64,000 nucleotides of DNA from Arenibacter sp. 6A1 (GTDB lineage Bacteria > Bacteroidota > Bacteroidia > Flavobacteriales > Flavobacteriaceae): NCBI RefSeq assembly GCF_012272855.1, contig NZ_JAAXCQ010000015.1, positions 1 through 64,000 of the forward strand. The letters run 5' to 3'. Every line of letters begins with the position of its first letter. The stretch's first letter is position 1. Below are positions 27,219 to 36,524 of this stretch, in pieces. A program made the translations under genes and the position numbers. The notes below the pieces were generated by a model. The model made no database searches and was not told the origin of the DNA. It was given only the letters and a program-made list of their open reading frames with translations.

Positions 27219-28103
27219 ATGAAAAAGATAACCAAAGAAGACATTAAACAGGAGGTATTTGACCTCTATGACGATTATGCCCATAATAGGGTTAATAGAA
27301 GGTTGTTTCTAGATAAATTGGGGACTTATGCCGTAGGGGGACTCACTGTGGGGTCCTTACTGAGTTTCCTTTCGCCCGATTATGTAAAGAAAATCCAGAT
27401 TGGGCAAAACGATGCCCGCTTAAAATCGGATTATATAACCTATGACTCCCCCAAAGGAGGCGGACAAATCAAAGCCCTGCTTTCCCGACCTGCGGGGACC
27501 GCCGAAAAGTTGCCCGGAATTGTGGTAGTGCATGAGAACCGTGGTCTTAATCCGCATATCGAAGATGTAGCTCGTAGGGCCGCCCTGGCTGGGTTTATAT
27601 CTTTGGCACCGGATGCCCTGACGCCACTAGGGGGGTATCCCGGTAATGACGATGCCGGAAGGGAACTTCAGCAACAACGAAACCGGGATGAAATGTTACA
27701 AGATTTTATAGCGGGATTTGAATTCCTGAAGAACCACTCGGAATGTACCGGGAAAGTAGGAGTGGTAGGGTTCTGCTTTGGGGGATGGATTTCTAATATG
27801 ATGGCAGTGAAAATTCCGGACCTAGCTGCTGCCGTGCCCTTTTATGGGGGACAACCCACAGAGGGTATTGATCAGATAAAAGCCCCGCTCTTATTGCAAT
27901 TTGCAGAGCTGGACCAACGTGTAAACGAAGGATGGCCAGCCTATGAGACTTCTTTAAAACAACACCAAATAGAATATACTGCCTATATGTATCCCAAGGT
28001 GCACCACGGTTTTCATAACGATACTACGCCTCGGTACGACCGAGAGGCCGCGGAATTGGCGTGGGAAAGGACCTTGGCATTTTTTAGGGAGAAATTAAAG
28101 TAA
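27219..28103 (+). CDS. Dienelactone hydrolase family protein with Tat-like N-terminus
   Basis: A 294-residue alpha/beta hydrolase. The N-terminus carries NRRLFLDKLGTYAVGGLTVG, a twin-arginine-like signal after a 25-residue helical lead, so export or membrane anchoring is likely. The DLH nucleophile is the cysteine of GFCFGG (Cys186), with Asp232 (FAELDQRV) and a His in KVHHGFH completing the triad. Family members open lactones or act on esters. It follows the TonB-dependent receptor closely, which suggests co-expression, but substrate is not evident. Confidence 0.9.
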   Translation: MKKITKEDIKQEVFDLYDDYAHNRVNRRLFLDKLGTYAVGGLTVGSLLSFLSPDYVKKIQIGQNDARLKSDYITYDSPKGGGQIKALLSRPAGTAEKLPGIVVVHENRGLNPHIEDVARRAALAGFISLAPDALTPLGGYPGNDDAGRELQQQRNRDEMLQDFIAGFEFLKNHSECTGKVGVVGFCFGGWISNMMAVKIPDLAAAVPFYGGQPTEGIDQIKAPLLLQFAELDQRVNEGWPAYETSLKQHQIEYTAYMYPKVHHGFHNDTTPRYDREAAELAWERTLAFFREKLK

Positions 28104-28264
28104 AGATTAGGAACGGAAATGCTTCTAACATTTTGGGATAAAATATTTAGAATACGGTATTTATCGTCCCATTGGGTCAATTGTTTTTGGCAAGCTAGTG
28201 GTGGTTCTTGTTGGAATGTTGGAGGAAAAGGGATTTAAATTAGAACTATGTTAAATACAATATT

Positions 28265-29395
28265 ATGATGAAAAGAAATATTTTTTTATTGTTGTTCCTA
28301 TGTACGGCCCTAGCATTTGGTCAATCTGTTTTTTCCGTTAACGGCCTGTGTATATCGGCACCTTCAAAGACCGAAGTCGAGGAATTTGTTGGTTTTATAG
28401 AAAGAGAGCTGGCTCCTGGAGGTATAAATACCCTTGTTCTTAGGGTCGACTTTAATTATGCTTATGAATCTAGGCCAGAATTGACAGGGGACAACCCGCT
28501 GAGTAAGGAGGATGTTAAAAAACTGGTAGCCGTTTGTAAGAAGTATAATATCAACCTAATACCACAAGTAAACCTATTGGGACATCAATCTTGGCACAGT
28601 AGCCTTGGGAAATTATTGGAGGTCTACCCACAGTTTGATGAAACGCCCACTATTAAGCTCCCTGAAAAGTACGAGTGGCCCAATGATGATGGGCTATACT
28701 GCAAAAGTTATTGCCCCTTACATCCAGAAGTACACGAGGTTGTTTTTGATATCATGGAGGAAATAGTGGAAGTTTTCGAAGCGAAAGCCTTTCATGCGGG
28801 CATGGATGAGGTCTTTTACCTTGCCCATCCCGATTGTCCACGCTGCCATGGTAAGAGTCCGGCAAAGTTGTTTGCGAACGAAGTCAATAAACTGAATAGC
28901 CACCTAAAGAAAACTGGGACAGAATTATGGATTTGGGGAGATCGTCTTATCGATGGCACGGATTCGGGAATTGGAATGTGGGAAGGTAGTATGAACAATA
29001 CGGCAGATGCAATTGATCTAATTTCAAAGTCAGTGGTAATATGTGACTGGCATTATGAAAAGGCTATCCCCACACCAGCGTATTTTGCGCTGAAAGGATT
29101 TCGAGTAATAGCATGTCCATGGAAAAAACCTGAAGTAGCCAAAGAACAGGTTGCCATGATGCATTCGTTCATACAAAACTCCACACCAAAAATGGCTGAA
29201 AAATATTTGGGGGTCATGCATACTGTTTGGTCACCTGTGGATAGTTTTCTAAAAGAATATTACAACCCGCATCCTGAATCAGATGCAAAAGGAAGTCAGG
29301 CCGAATGTTTAAGAAGTATGATAGCTGCGGTAAAAAACATTAATAATTTCACTGTAAAGAATTTGAAACATAAAACACCCATGCACAAGGAATAG
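28265..29395 (+). CDS. Secreted GH20-type glycosidase (beta-N-acetylhexosaminidase-like)
   Basis: A 376-residue exported protein (signal peptide ~1-20, ending FGQ). It is mainly one TIM barrel: NTLVLRVDFNYAY, KKYNINLIPQVNLLGHQSW, then FHAGMDEVFYL with the Asp181-Glu182 pair of GH20 (substrate-assisting Asp and acid Glu). It lacks the usual N-terminal beta domain of GH20 enzymes and is short for the family. A WXWGDR-like segment (IWGDRLIDG) fits the substrate pocket. It is monocistronic and could act with the neighbouring PULs on GlcNAc or GalNAc glycans. Confidence 0.75.
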   Translation: MMKRNIFLLLFLCTALAFGQSVFSVNGLCISAPSKTEVEEFVGFIERELAPGGINTLVLRVDFNYAYESRPELTGDNPLSKEDVKKLVAVCKKYNINLIPQVNLLGHQSWHSSLGKLLEVYPQFDETPTIKLPEKYEWPNDDGLYCKSYCPLHPEVHEVVFDIMEEIVEVFEAKAFHAGMDEVFYLAHPDCPRCHGKSPAKLFANEVNKLNSHLKKTGTELWIWGDRLIDGTDSGIGMWEGSMNNTADAIDLISKSVVICDWHYEKAIPTPAYFALKGFRVIACPWKKPEVAKEQVAMMHSFIQNSTPKMAEKYLGVMHTVWSPVDSFLKEYYNPHPESDAKGSQAECLRSMIAAVKNINNFTVKNLKHKTPMHKE

Positions 29396-29575
29396 GATGT
29401 CTTAAATGCACGAGAACAGGTGTAGTAGCTTAGGACCTTATGCACAACTATCCAAGAACATCTCACAAATTTCCCGAGACCAAAGGTTTGATGATACGGG
29501 TTGTTTTTTTAAGCTTGTAAGGAATAGTAATGTTAAAGTTTAGAGGTGGTAGCTGCGGTTGGTGCGATCGATAAG

Positions 29576-30484
29576 TTAGTTTTTTCGATTCCTAACATCC
29601 ACCTTAAATTCTGGTGGGTCAACCAATTGAAATGTTGCCGAAGCAAACTTAATTTGTCCATTGGTAGCTTCGACTTTTTTCAGAATTTGAATAAACAAGG
29701 CTGTTTTAGTCCTCCTTCGTTTTTTGTAATTAACGATATAACGCAAGGTGTATTCTACCCAATTGTCGTTTGCGATTAAGGAAACCATCGCTTCTGTTTG
29801 TGCATCTTCCAATCGGTATTTCTTTTGCAATACCGTCCATTCTTCTTTTGATTCTTCTGTGAGGTTTCCGGCCACCTCATTGCCTACTTGTTCAAATATT
29901 TCTTGGGCCAGTTCATAGTTGCTACCGTATTGTATGGGTATTTTTATTTCATCCCAAAGGAAGGGAAAATCACCCGAATAATTAAAAACGGGTTCTTTAA
30001 ATACAAAGCTGTTGGCTATTAGTACAATTCGTCCGTTATACAGATCCCCGTCAACCCATTGGCCTGTTTCCATCACAGTGGTTCTTAAAACCCCAATATC
30101 CATAACATCTCCTTTAATACCGCCAAGCTGTACTCTGTCGCCAGGTTTGTAGAATCCACCAAACAATATAGCGAGCCATCCGGCAAAGGAGGCAATAACT
30201 TCTTGTAGAGCAAAAGCAATTCCAGCACCTGCAACGCCAAAAGCTACCGTTAAACCGCCAAGCTTGTCACTAAAAACAACCGTTATTAATACAATAGTAA
30301 AAAAGTAACCAATGAAGTTACTGAACTTTTTAGCCCTGTATCTGTTGTCATTTTCTTTTATTTTAGTGAATAAATTTCGTTGGATCGCTTTTATAATAAG
30401 CCAAATGATCGCTGTACCTATAAAAATAGCAGCAATTTTTCCCACGGTGGGATTGAATAAAAATTTTTGAATCTGCTCTTCCAT
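29576..30484 (-). CDS. MscS-family mechanosensitive ion channel
   Basis: A 302-residue inner-membrane protein with three hydrophobic segments at ~12-32, ~50-72 and ~75-110. The pore-lining helix and beta domain are recognisable (FGVAGAGIAFALQEVIASFAG, then GDRVQLGGIKGDVMDIGVLRTTV and GRIVLIANSFVFKEPVFN). These features place it in the MscS family, which opens on hypo-osmotic stress. It is transcribed alone, opposite to GH20. Confidence 0.93.
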   Translation of the reverse strand: MEEQIQKFLFNPTVGKIAAIFIGTAIIWLIIKAIQRNLFTKIKENDNRYRAKKFSNFIGYFFTIVLITVVFSDKLGGLTVAFGVAGAGIAFALQEVIASFAGWLAILFGGFYKPGDRVQLGGIKGDVMDIGVLRTTVMETGQWVDGDLYNGRIVLIANSFVFKEPVFNYSGDFPFLWDEIKIPIQYGSNYELAQEIFEQVGNEVAGNLTEESKEEWTVLQKKYRLEDAQTEAMVSLIANDNWVEYTLRYIVNYKKRRRTKTALFIQILKKVEATNGQIKFASATFQLVDPPEFKVDVRNRKN

Positions 30485-31032
30485 AGATTCTAAGGTACTT
30501 TATTTGTCGGCAATTTTGTTTAAAAGAATCAACAATTCTGTCGGAGGTGTTATTTTATCGTTGTAGAGAAAAATCCATTAAACAGGCCTGTAAAAATCGT
30601 CCAAGAATGACAAGGATTCCTAACATTTAAAATTTGTATTATAAAGATTCCAGCATATAGTATGTTTGTAGAAAGAGGTCTCTGGATAGGAACGGGGTTT
30701 CATTATAATACTCGGCCCGGAATCCTTTGGTTAGAATATTACGCGGTGCATTGTTTTCTTTATTTTGGTTCCTACGTAATATTAAGTTTAAGGTATTGTA
30801 TTTTAATTGATTGAGAATTAACTATTCATGAATATGACTTTAGTACCATACCCTTCCTCCAAATGGTTGTATATAATATATCCAGCCCAAAAAGAGAATG
30901 ACTGGTAGCGATTCCAAATTAATAATAAGATCCTCGAAGAGAAAGTCTGCGAGCATATGCACAGCCTTGTGAATTATGATAACGAAAAGAGTAGAGGCAA
31001 GAAAGATGTTACCAATATATAATACATAGGCC
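30485..31032. other. Intergenic region between MscS and sigma-factor genes
   Basis: About 550 bases. Just past the sigma gene on the minus strand there is an open stretch (about 30840-31032) encoding two hydrophobic segments (IGNIFLASTLFVIIIHKAV and LPVILFLGWIYYI), but without a normal start codon for the full length. It may be a gene remnant. No other feature was seen. Confidence 0.3.
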
Positions 31033-31623
31033 TTAAATTACTTTTGAGGGATCCTTTCCAAATACTATCATCATTATAATTTTGTATTTTTTTCCCAAAC
31101 GATCCCTAAGAATTCCATACGCCTTGGTAATTTGAGCTTCTACATTTTTAAGGGAAACGTTGAGGTATGCGGATATTTCACTATTGGTGAGGCCTTCTTT
31201 TTTGCTAAGAATAAAAATCTGTTGGCATTTAGGGGGTAGTTGTGAAATTTCTTTTGAAATCTGATCAAGGATCCGTTCAAAAGAGTGGTCGTCTTGAAGG
31301 AGAACCGCTTTCTCCAAACTGTTGAAATATTTTTGCTCCAAGACCATGGTAGATCTCTTTTTCTTGTATTGATTGATAAATTCGTTATAAACCGACTTAA
31401 ACAAAAAGTTCTGTAAGGAGGAGTGGATATCTAGTTTTTTTCGTTTTACCCAAGTTTTTAAAAACACATTCTGAACAATGTCCTGGGATTGTGCGTGGTC
31501 ATGGGTCAGGCTTAAGGCATACCCGAACAATCGCTTGCTATAAAGATCTACCAAGGACACATAAGCCTTTTCTTCTCCCTTTTTTAGGCGATAGATCACT
31601 AGGCTGTCTTCATTGTTTTTCAT
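31033..31623 (-). CDS. ECF-type RNA polymerase sigma factor (second set)
   Basis: A 196-residue sigma-70 family protein. Region 2 at ~15-85 (AYVSLVDLYSKRLFGYALSL, SQDIVQNVFLKTWVKRKK) and region 4 at ~125-180 (QLPPKCQQIFILSKKEGLTN, SEISAYLNVSLKNVEAQITKA) are clear. Unlike the first locus, it is transcribed away from its FecR partner, with a shared promoter region at 31624-31752. The predicted role is control of the divergent FecR-SusC-SusD operon. Confidence 0.92.
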   Translation of the reverse strand: MKNNEDSLVIYRLKKGEEKAYVSLVDLYSKRLFGYALSLTHDHAQSQDIVQNVFLKTWVKRKKLDIHSSLQNFLFKSVYNEFINQYKKKRSTMVLEQKYFNSLEKAVLLQDDHSFERILDQISKEISQLPPKCQQIFILSKKEGLTNSEISAYLNVSLKNVEAQITKAYGILRDRLGKKYKIIMMIVFGKDPSKVI

Positions 31624-31640
31624 GTTAATTATGGGGTTTA

Positions 31641-31660
31641 GTCACAATATTACACAATAT
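31641..31660. promoter_or_regulatory. Tandem 10-mer in the divergent sigma/fecR promoter region
   Basis: CACAATATTA occurs twice in direct succession, each with a palindromic AATATT core, in the short gap between the divergent sigma and FecR genes. It could be an operator, but no regulator is known. Confidence 0.35.
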
Positions 31661-31752
31661 TAAAAGTGTTGGCTTCTACAAATATCGAAAAAAATTAACA
31701 AAAGATTAGGGTATTGCTATTTTGCTTTGTCATTACTATAAAAAGAAAGGCT

Positions 31753-32898
31753 ATGTCGAATCCAGAAATGGAACACCTGATTGTTAAATATTTATCGAAT
31801 TCCGCTACTGCTAAGGAATTGGATCTATTGTCAGACTGGATACTTATTAAGGGCAACCAAGAAGTGTTGGATACCTATGTAAAATCGCATCTGGAAATAA
31901 TGACTACTATAAACAAACCCGATACAGATAGGATAAAGGACAATCTTTTACGAAAGATTAGGAGAGATAAAAAGATAAGGAGGCTTAGGTCGGCAATGAA
32001 ATATGCTGCCGTTGTGGTAATGCTCTTATCGCTTGGGTATTATTTACAGTTACAGGTTTTTACAAAATCAGAGGCCAATTTAGAACCCAAGGACGAATTT
32101 ATTACCATAACGTTGGAGAATGGAGCAATAGAAACGCTGAGTCCGGTTGAAAATAAAAAAGTAAAGGATGCCAATGGGAATATTATCGGTACCCAGGACA
32201 AATCTAAACTGGTCTATTCCAACTCCTCAAAAACAGAAAAATTGGTTTATAACACCTTAAAGGTACCTTATGGGAAGCAGTTTGATCTCATATTATCTGA
32301 TGGTACCCATGTGTTTTTAAATTCCGGAACCTCCCTAAGATACCCTGTGGCGTTTGTAAAGGGTAGGGAACGAAGCGTTTTTTTAACGGGAGAAGCTTTT
32401 TTTGAGGTTGCCGAGGACAAGGAACATCCATTTATAGTGAATGCCAATGATATGGAAGTAAAGGTGTTGGGGACAAAATTTAACGTTAGCCATTACCCCG
32501 AGGATCCTAATATCCAAACGGTATTAGTAGAAGGGTCCGTATCCCTACAGCTAAAAAATGGTGAAAATTCCCAATTCGGTCCCACCATATTGGCACCGGG
32601 ACACAAAGGGGAGTGGCGCAAAAACGAAAACGGAATATCGGTAGAAAATGTAGATACCAATCTGTATACCGCATGGGTACAAGGAAAATTGGTATTTAGG
32701 AACACGAGTTTTAAAGCTATCAGAAAAGCGCTGGAGCGCCGCTATAACCTAACCATCATAAATAAAAACCCCGTTTTAGACGATCAGGTGTTCGACGCCA
32801 CGTTTGATATTGAGACCATAGAAGAGGTGTTAGAATCGTTCGGTAAAAGCTATGATATAGCCTACACTATCAAAAATAATGAAGTGATCATAAAATAA
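31753..32898 (+). CDS. FecR-family anti-sigma factor (second set)
   Basis: About 381 residues from the ATG at 31753 (MSNPEMEHLIVKYLS); the frame is open 39 bases further upstream, but that extension is hydrophobic and atypical. The cytoplasmic N-terminal domain (~1-75) precedes a membrane segment (YAAVVVMLLSLGYYLQL). The FecR domain contains YNTLKVPYGKQFDLILSDG, FLTGEAFFEVAED and VKVLGTKFNVSHY. The C-terminal DUF4974 domain starts near VFRNTSFKAIRKALER. It is divergent from the sigma gene and upstream of SusC. Confidence 0.92.
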   Translation: MSNPEMEHLIVKYLSNSATAKELDLLSDWILIKGNQEVLDTYVKSHLEIMTTINKPDTDRIKDNLLRKIRRDKKIRRLRSAMKYAAVVVMLLSLGYYLQLQVFTKSEANLEPKDEFITITLENGAIETLSPVENKKVKDANGNIIGTQDKSKLVYSNSSKTEKLVYNTLKVPYGKQFDLILSDGTHVFLNSGTSLRYPVAFVKGRERSVFLTGEAFFEVAEDKEHPFIVNANDMEVKVLGTKFNVSHYPEDPNIQTVLVEGSVSLQLKNGENSQFGPTILAPGHKGEWRKNENGISVENVDTNLYTAWVQGKLVFRNTSFKAIRKALERRYNLTIINKNPVLDDQVFDATFDIETIEEVLESFGKSYDIAYTIKNNEVIIK

Positions 32899-32973
32899 TT
32901 AACAACAACCTTAAAACCATGCTCAATGAATAGAACCTTTTAGAGAACAACAATCAGATCATTTGGAAAATAA

Positions 32974-33003
32974 AATCGGAAAATGCGGACACATTTCCCG
33001 ATT
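32974..33003 (+). promoter_or_regulatory. Conserved leader hairpin upstream of susC (copy 2)
   Basis: AATCGGAAAATG pairs with CATTTCCCGATT (11 of 12 pairs) around a 6-base loop CGGACA. It ends 48 bases before the SusC start. Arm length, loop length and position match the copy at 8833-8862; the second pair is A-T here and G-C there, a compensatory change. Confidence 0.7.
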
Positions 33004-33051
33004 AAGAACAAAATGATTTAAACCAGTTAAACCAAATAACATTCCAAAATT

Positions 33052-36000
33052 ATGAAAAAACTCTTTAATCTATGGGGTGCCTTGTGTTGCCCTTTTAAAC
33101 TAAGCTTAAAAATGAAACTCACGGTACTGTTGACCATCGTATCCTTGTTTCAGACTCAGGCAAATTCCTATTCTCAGAACAAGGAAATCTCTTTAGATAT
33201 TTCCAATGTCAGTTTGGAAACGGTGATCAACCAAATTGAGGCTGTATCCGAATTTAAATTTCTGTTGAACAGGAAGGACGTAGACCTGAATAGAAAGGTT
33301 TCTATTCGTGTAAAGAAGGAAAAGATCACTACAATCCTAACAGAGTTGTTTGCGAATACCAATGTGGCCTTTGAAGTATTGAACAAACAAATAATTCTAA
33401 AAAAGAGGGAGGTAATGATGCAGTCTTCCCAAAAATCAGGGAAGGAAAATACCTTAAACCCATCAATACAGTATCAGGTATCTGGAACTATTGCAGATCA
33501 ACAAGGCCAACCCCTACCGGGAGCGAATATTGTTGAAAAGGGAACCACTAACGGAGTTACTGCAGACTTTGATGGGAATTTTTCCCTGGCGGTGGCCAAT
33601 GAAAATGCGGTCCTGATTATTTCTTATATTGGATATGCAACCAAGGAAGTAGCGGTAAACGGACAAGCTAAGCTTTCTGTGCTATTAAATGAAGATGCAT
33701 CTGCCTTGGATGAGGTGGTTATTACTGGCTATAGCGCAGAACGAAAAAGCGACCTAACAGGGGCAGTAGCCATAGTGGAGATGGATGAAGTTGTAAGTCA
33801 ACCTGTTGCCAGTGTTGATAATATGTTGCAAGGAAGGGTTTCGGGTGTAGAATTAGTAAGTTCCGGTGCTCCTGGAGGTGCAAGTACACTAAGGATCAGA
33901 GGATATAGTACTATCAGAAATAACGATCCGCTATACGTAATTGACGGGGTTCCTACAACTACGGGAATCAACTTGATCAACCCTAATGATATTGCTTCCT
34001 TACAAGTTTTAAAGGATGCTTCTTCTTCTAGTATTTACGGTTCAAGGGCTGCCAACGGAGTGGTTATCATCACCACAAAAAAGGGTAAATCCGAAGTTGT
34101 TAAGGTGTCTTTTGACATGCATACTGGAATACAAAATGCGAACAATTTGCCTAATAATTTAAATGCGCAAGAGTATGGAGACGTATACTGGCAAGCCTTT
34201 AATAATGATGGTATTACCCCTTCCCATGGTGTTTACGGAAATGGAGCCTCCCCAATAATTCCTGCATTTTTGGATGCAGCGAACACCATTCCTTCGGCCA
34301 ATACCGATTGGGTAGCAGAAATTTTTGACCCGGCAATTATTCAATCATATAATTTGAACTTTTCTAAAGGAGGTGAAAAATCGCGTTCTATGTTCTCCTT
34401 AGGTTACTTTGATCAGGAGGGAACTTTGAAGAATACTGATTTTAAAAGAATTACAGCGCGCCTTAATTCTGATTATAAATTGTTTAACGATAAAGTTACC
34501 GTTGGTGAGAATTTAACTGTCGCATACTCCAACTCGGTTGGTACTAATACCAATTCGCTCCTAGGAAATGCTGTTTACGATGCATACCGTATTCCAAGCA
34601 TTGCCCCTATATATGATATTAACGGGGATTTTACCGGATATCCGCTTTCCGATGTTCAAAATCCCTTGGGAAACTTAGAGCGTAACAAATACAATGATGT
34701 AGACAATCTTCGTGTCTTCGGAAATGTTTTTTCTGAAATTCAGCTTTTTAAAGATTTAACATTCAAGACTAATTTCGGGATCAATTATAGTACCCTTAAA
34801 GGCACCGTTTTTAATCCTTCCTATAAAGAACCTAATGCCCAAAGAGCAATAAACAGCTTATCGATCAGGGACGAAGTGAAATGGGATTGGGTATGGTCTA
34901 ACACGCTCAACTATTCGAAAACAGTAAATGAAAAACATAATTTCCAAGTACTGTTAGGTATAGAAAGTATAGAGAACTTATATGAAGTTACTACAGCTTC
35001 TATAGATGATCTGCCTACGAATGAGCTTAATATACGTGTGTTAAACGCAGGTGATCAGGGCACACAGACCAATACAGGGGACAAAATAGAGTACTCCTTG
35101 TTTTCTTATTTCGGCAAACTAAATTATAGTTTTGACAATAAGTACTTGTTTTCAGCTACTTTGCGTCGGGATGGGACTTCCAAATTGTTAAACAATCGCT
35201 GGGGGACTTTTCCGGCATTGTCGGTAGGGTGGAAGATCTCCGAAGAAGATTTCTTTAATAACGATGGGGCTGTCTCCAATTTAAAATTAAGAGCTGGATG
35301 GGGATTAACGGGAAACCAGGATATTCCCGCATACCAAACTGTTTCAGGATTTAGCAGTAATCCCTTTTATTCCAATTATGCTATAAATGGTTCTCAAAAC
35401 AGCACACAAACAGGATTTACACTATCTAGAATTGCAAACCCTGATTTAAAGTGGGAAACTACCACACAAACTAATATAGGTTTGGATTTTGGAATTTTGG
35501 ATAATTCGATAACCGTTTCAGCCGATTATTTTATAAAAAACACAGATGACCTATTGTTATTTAAAACCCTTCCCGCAGACCAGTCCGGTATAACCAATCG
35601 AGGACAATGGCAGAATGTTGGAGAAATGCAAAACAAAGGATTTGAATTGGCTGCGAGTTATCAGAGTGATTCAAAAAAAGACTTTAATTATGAGGTAGGG
35701 GCTAATTTTTCAGTAATCGATAATAAATTATTGTCCTTAGGAGAAGGGATAGATTTTATTGAGACTGATCCGGGAGTTTTGCATAATGTTAATTTTGACC
35801 AATCAACTTCCAGAACGGGAATAGGGCAACCAATAGCTTCTTTTTATGGTCATGTGGTGGATGGGATTTTTCAAACTGATACAGAGGCTGCATCCAGCAG
35901 TCAGTCTAGTGCAAAGGCAGGGGATTATAAATTTAGGGATTTGAATGGAGATGGATCGATTAATGATGCTGATAGGACGTACATAGGATCGCCCCATGCC

Positions 36001-36513
36001 GATTTCACTTATGGTATAAATTTTTCTGCTTCTTACAAAGCTTTTGATTTTACACTCTTCTTTCAAGGCTCGCAGGGAAATGATATATATGATTTGTCGC
36101 GTTATTATAGTGATTTTTTCAATTTGGCAAATTATAACAAAAGTGGGCGTATTTTAAATGCATGGACTCCGCAAAATACTGATACCGATTTGGCTCGGGT
36201 TTCTCTTAATGACCCCAATAATAATATACGCCCCTCTTCTTTTTATGTACAGGATGGTTCCTATCTACGATTAAAGACATTGCAAGTAGGATATTCATTT
36301 CCAGAAAGTATTGCTCAGAGAATTAAAGCATCCCAGGTAAGGATATATTTGGAGGCCTACAATTTACTAACTATTACGGGCTATGAAGGATTAGACCCTG
36401 AGATTGGTCTTCAGAATTATGATTCTGACGAGCGAAATTTAGATATAGGCGTGGACAGGGGGATTTATCCTAGTTCCCAAACATTTACATTTGGTATTAA
36501 TCTTAATTTTTAA
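33052..36513 (+). CDS. SusC/RagA-family TonB-linked outer-membrane protein (second set)
   Basis: A 1153-residue TonB-dependent transporter with a signal peptide (LTVLLTIVSLFQTQANSYSQ), an STN domain (~45-115, ISNVSLETVINQIEAVSEF), a carboxypeptidase-regulatory-like domain (~140-215, VSGTIADQQGQPLPGANIV) and the plug (LRIRGYSTIRNNDPLYVIDG, LQVLKDASSSSIYGSRAANG). The barrel ends in INLNF. The sequence belongs to a different SusC subgroup from the one at 8.9 kb. It pairs with the SusD gene 11 bases downstream. No hydrolase is linked, so its glycan cannot be inferred. Confidence 0.95.
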   Translation: MKKLFNLWGALCCPFKLSLKMKLTVLLTIVSLFQTQANSYSQNKEISLDISNVSLETVINQIEAVSEFKFLLNRKDVDLNRKVSIRVKKEKITTILTELFANTNVAFEVLNKQIILKKREVMMQSSQKSGKENTLNPSIQYQVSGTIADQQGQPLPGANIVEKGTTNGVTADFDGNFSLAVANENAVLIISYIGYATKEVAVNGQAKLSVLLNEDASALDEVVITGYSAERKSDLTGAVAIVEMDEVVSQPVASVDNMLQGRVSGVELVSSGAPGGASTLRIRGYSTIRNNDPLYVIDGVPTTTGINLINPNDIASLQVLKDASSSSIYGSRAANGVVIITTKKGKSEVVKVSFDMHTGIQNANNLPNNLNAQEYGDVYWQAFNNDGITPSHGVYGNGASPIIPAFLDAANTIPSANTDWVAEIFDPAIIQSYNLNFSKGGEKSRSMFSLGYFDQEGTLKNTDFKRITARLNSDYKLFNDKVTVGENLTVAYSNSVGTNTNSLLGNAVYDAYRIPSIAPIYDINGDFTGYPLSDVQNPLGNLERNKYNDVDNLRVFGNVFSEIQLFKDLTFKTNFGINYSTLKGTVFNPSYKEPNAQRAINSLSIRDEVKWDWVWSNTLNYSKTVNEKHNFQVLLGIESIENLYEVTTASIDDLPTNELNIRVLNAGDQGTQTNTGDKIEYSLFSYFGKLNYSFDNKYLFSATLRRDGTSKLLNNRWGTFPALSVGWKISEEDFFNNDGAVSNLKLRAGWGLTGNQDIPAYQTVSGFSSNPFYSNYAINGSQNSTQTGFTLSRIANPDLKWETTTQTNIGLDFGILDNSITVSADYFIKNTDDLLLFKTLPADQSGITNRGQWQNVGEMQNKGFELAASYQSDSKKDFNYEVGANFSVIDNKLLSLGEGIDFIETDPGVLHNVNFDQSTSRTGIGQPIASFYGHVVDGIFQTDTEAASSSQSSAKAGDYKFRDLNGDGSINDADRTYIGSPHADFTYGINFSASYKAFDFTLFFQGSQGNDIYDLSRYYSDFFNLANYNKSGRILNAWTPQNTDTDLARVSLNDPNNNIRPSSFYVQDGSYLRLKTLQVGYSFPESIAQRIKASQVRIYLEAYNLLTITGYEGLDPEIGLQNYDSDERNLDIGVDRGIYPSSQTFTFGINLNF

Positions 36514-36524
36514 AAAAAAACGAG

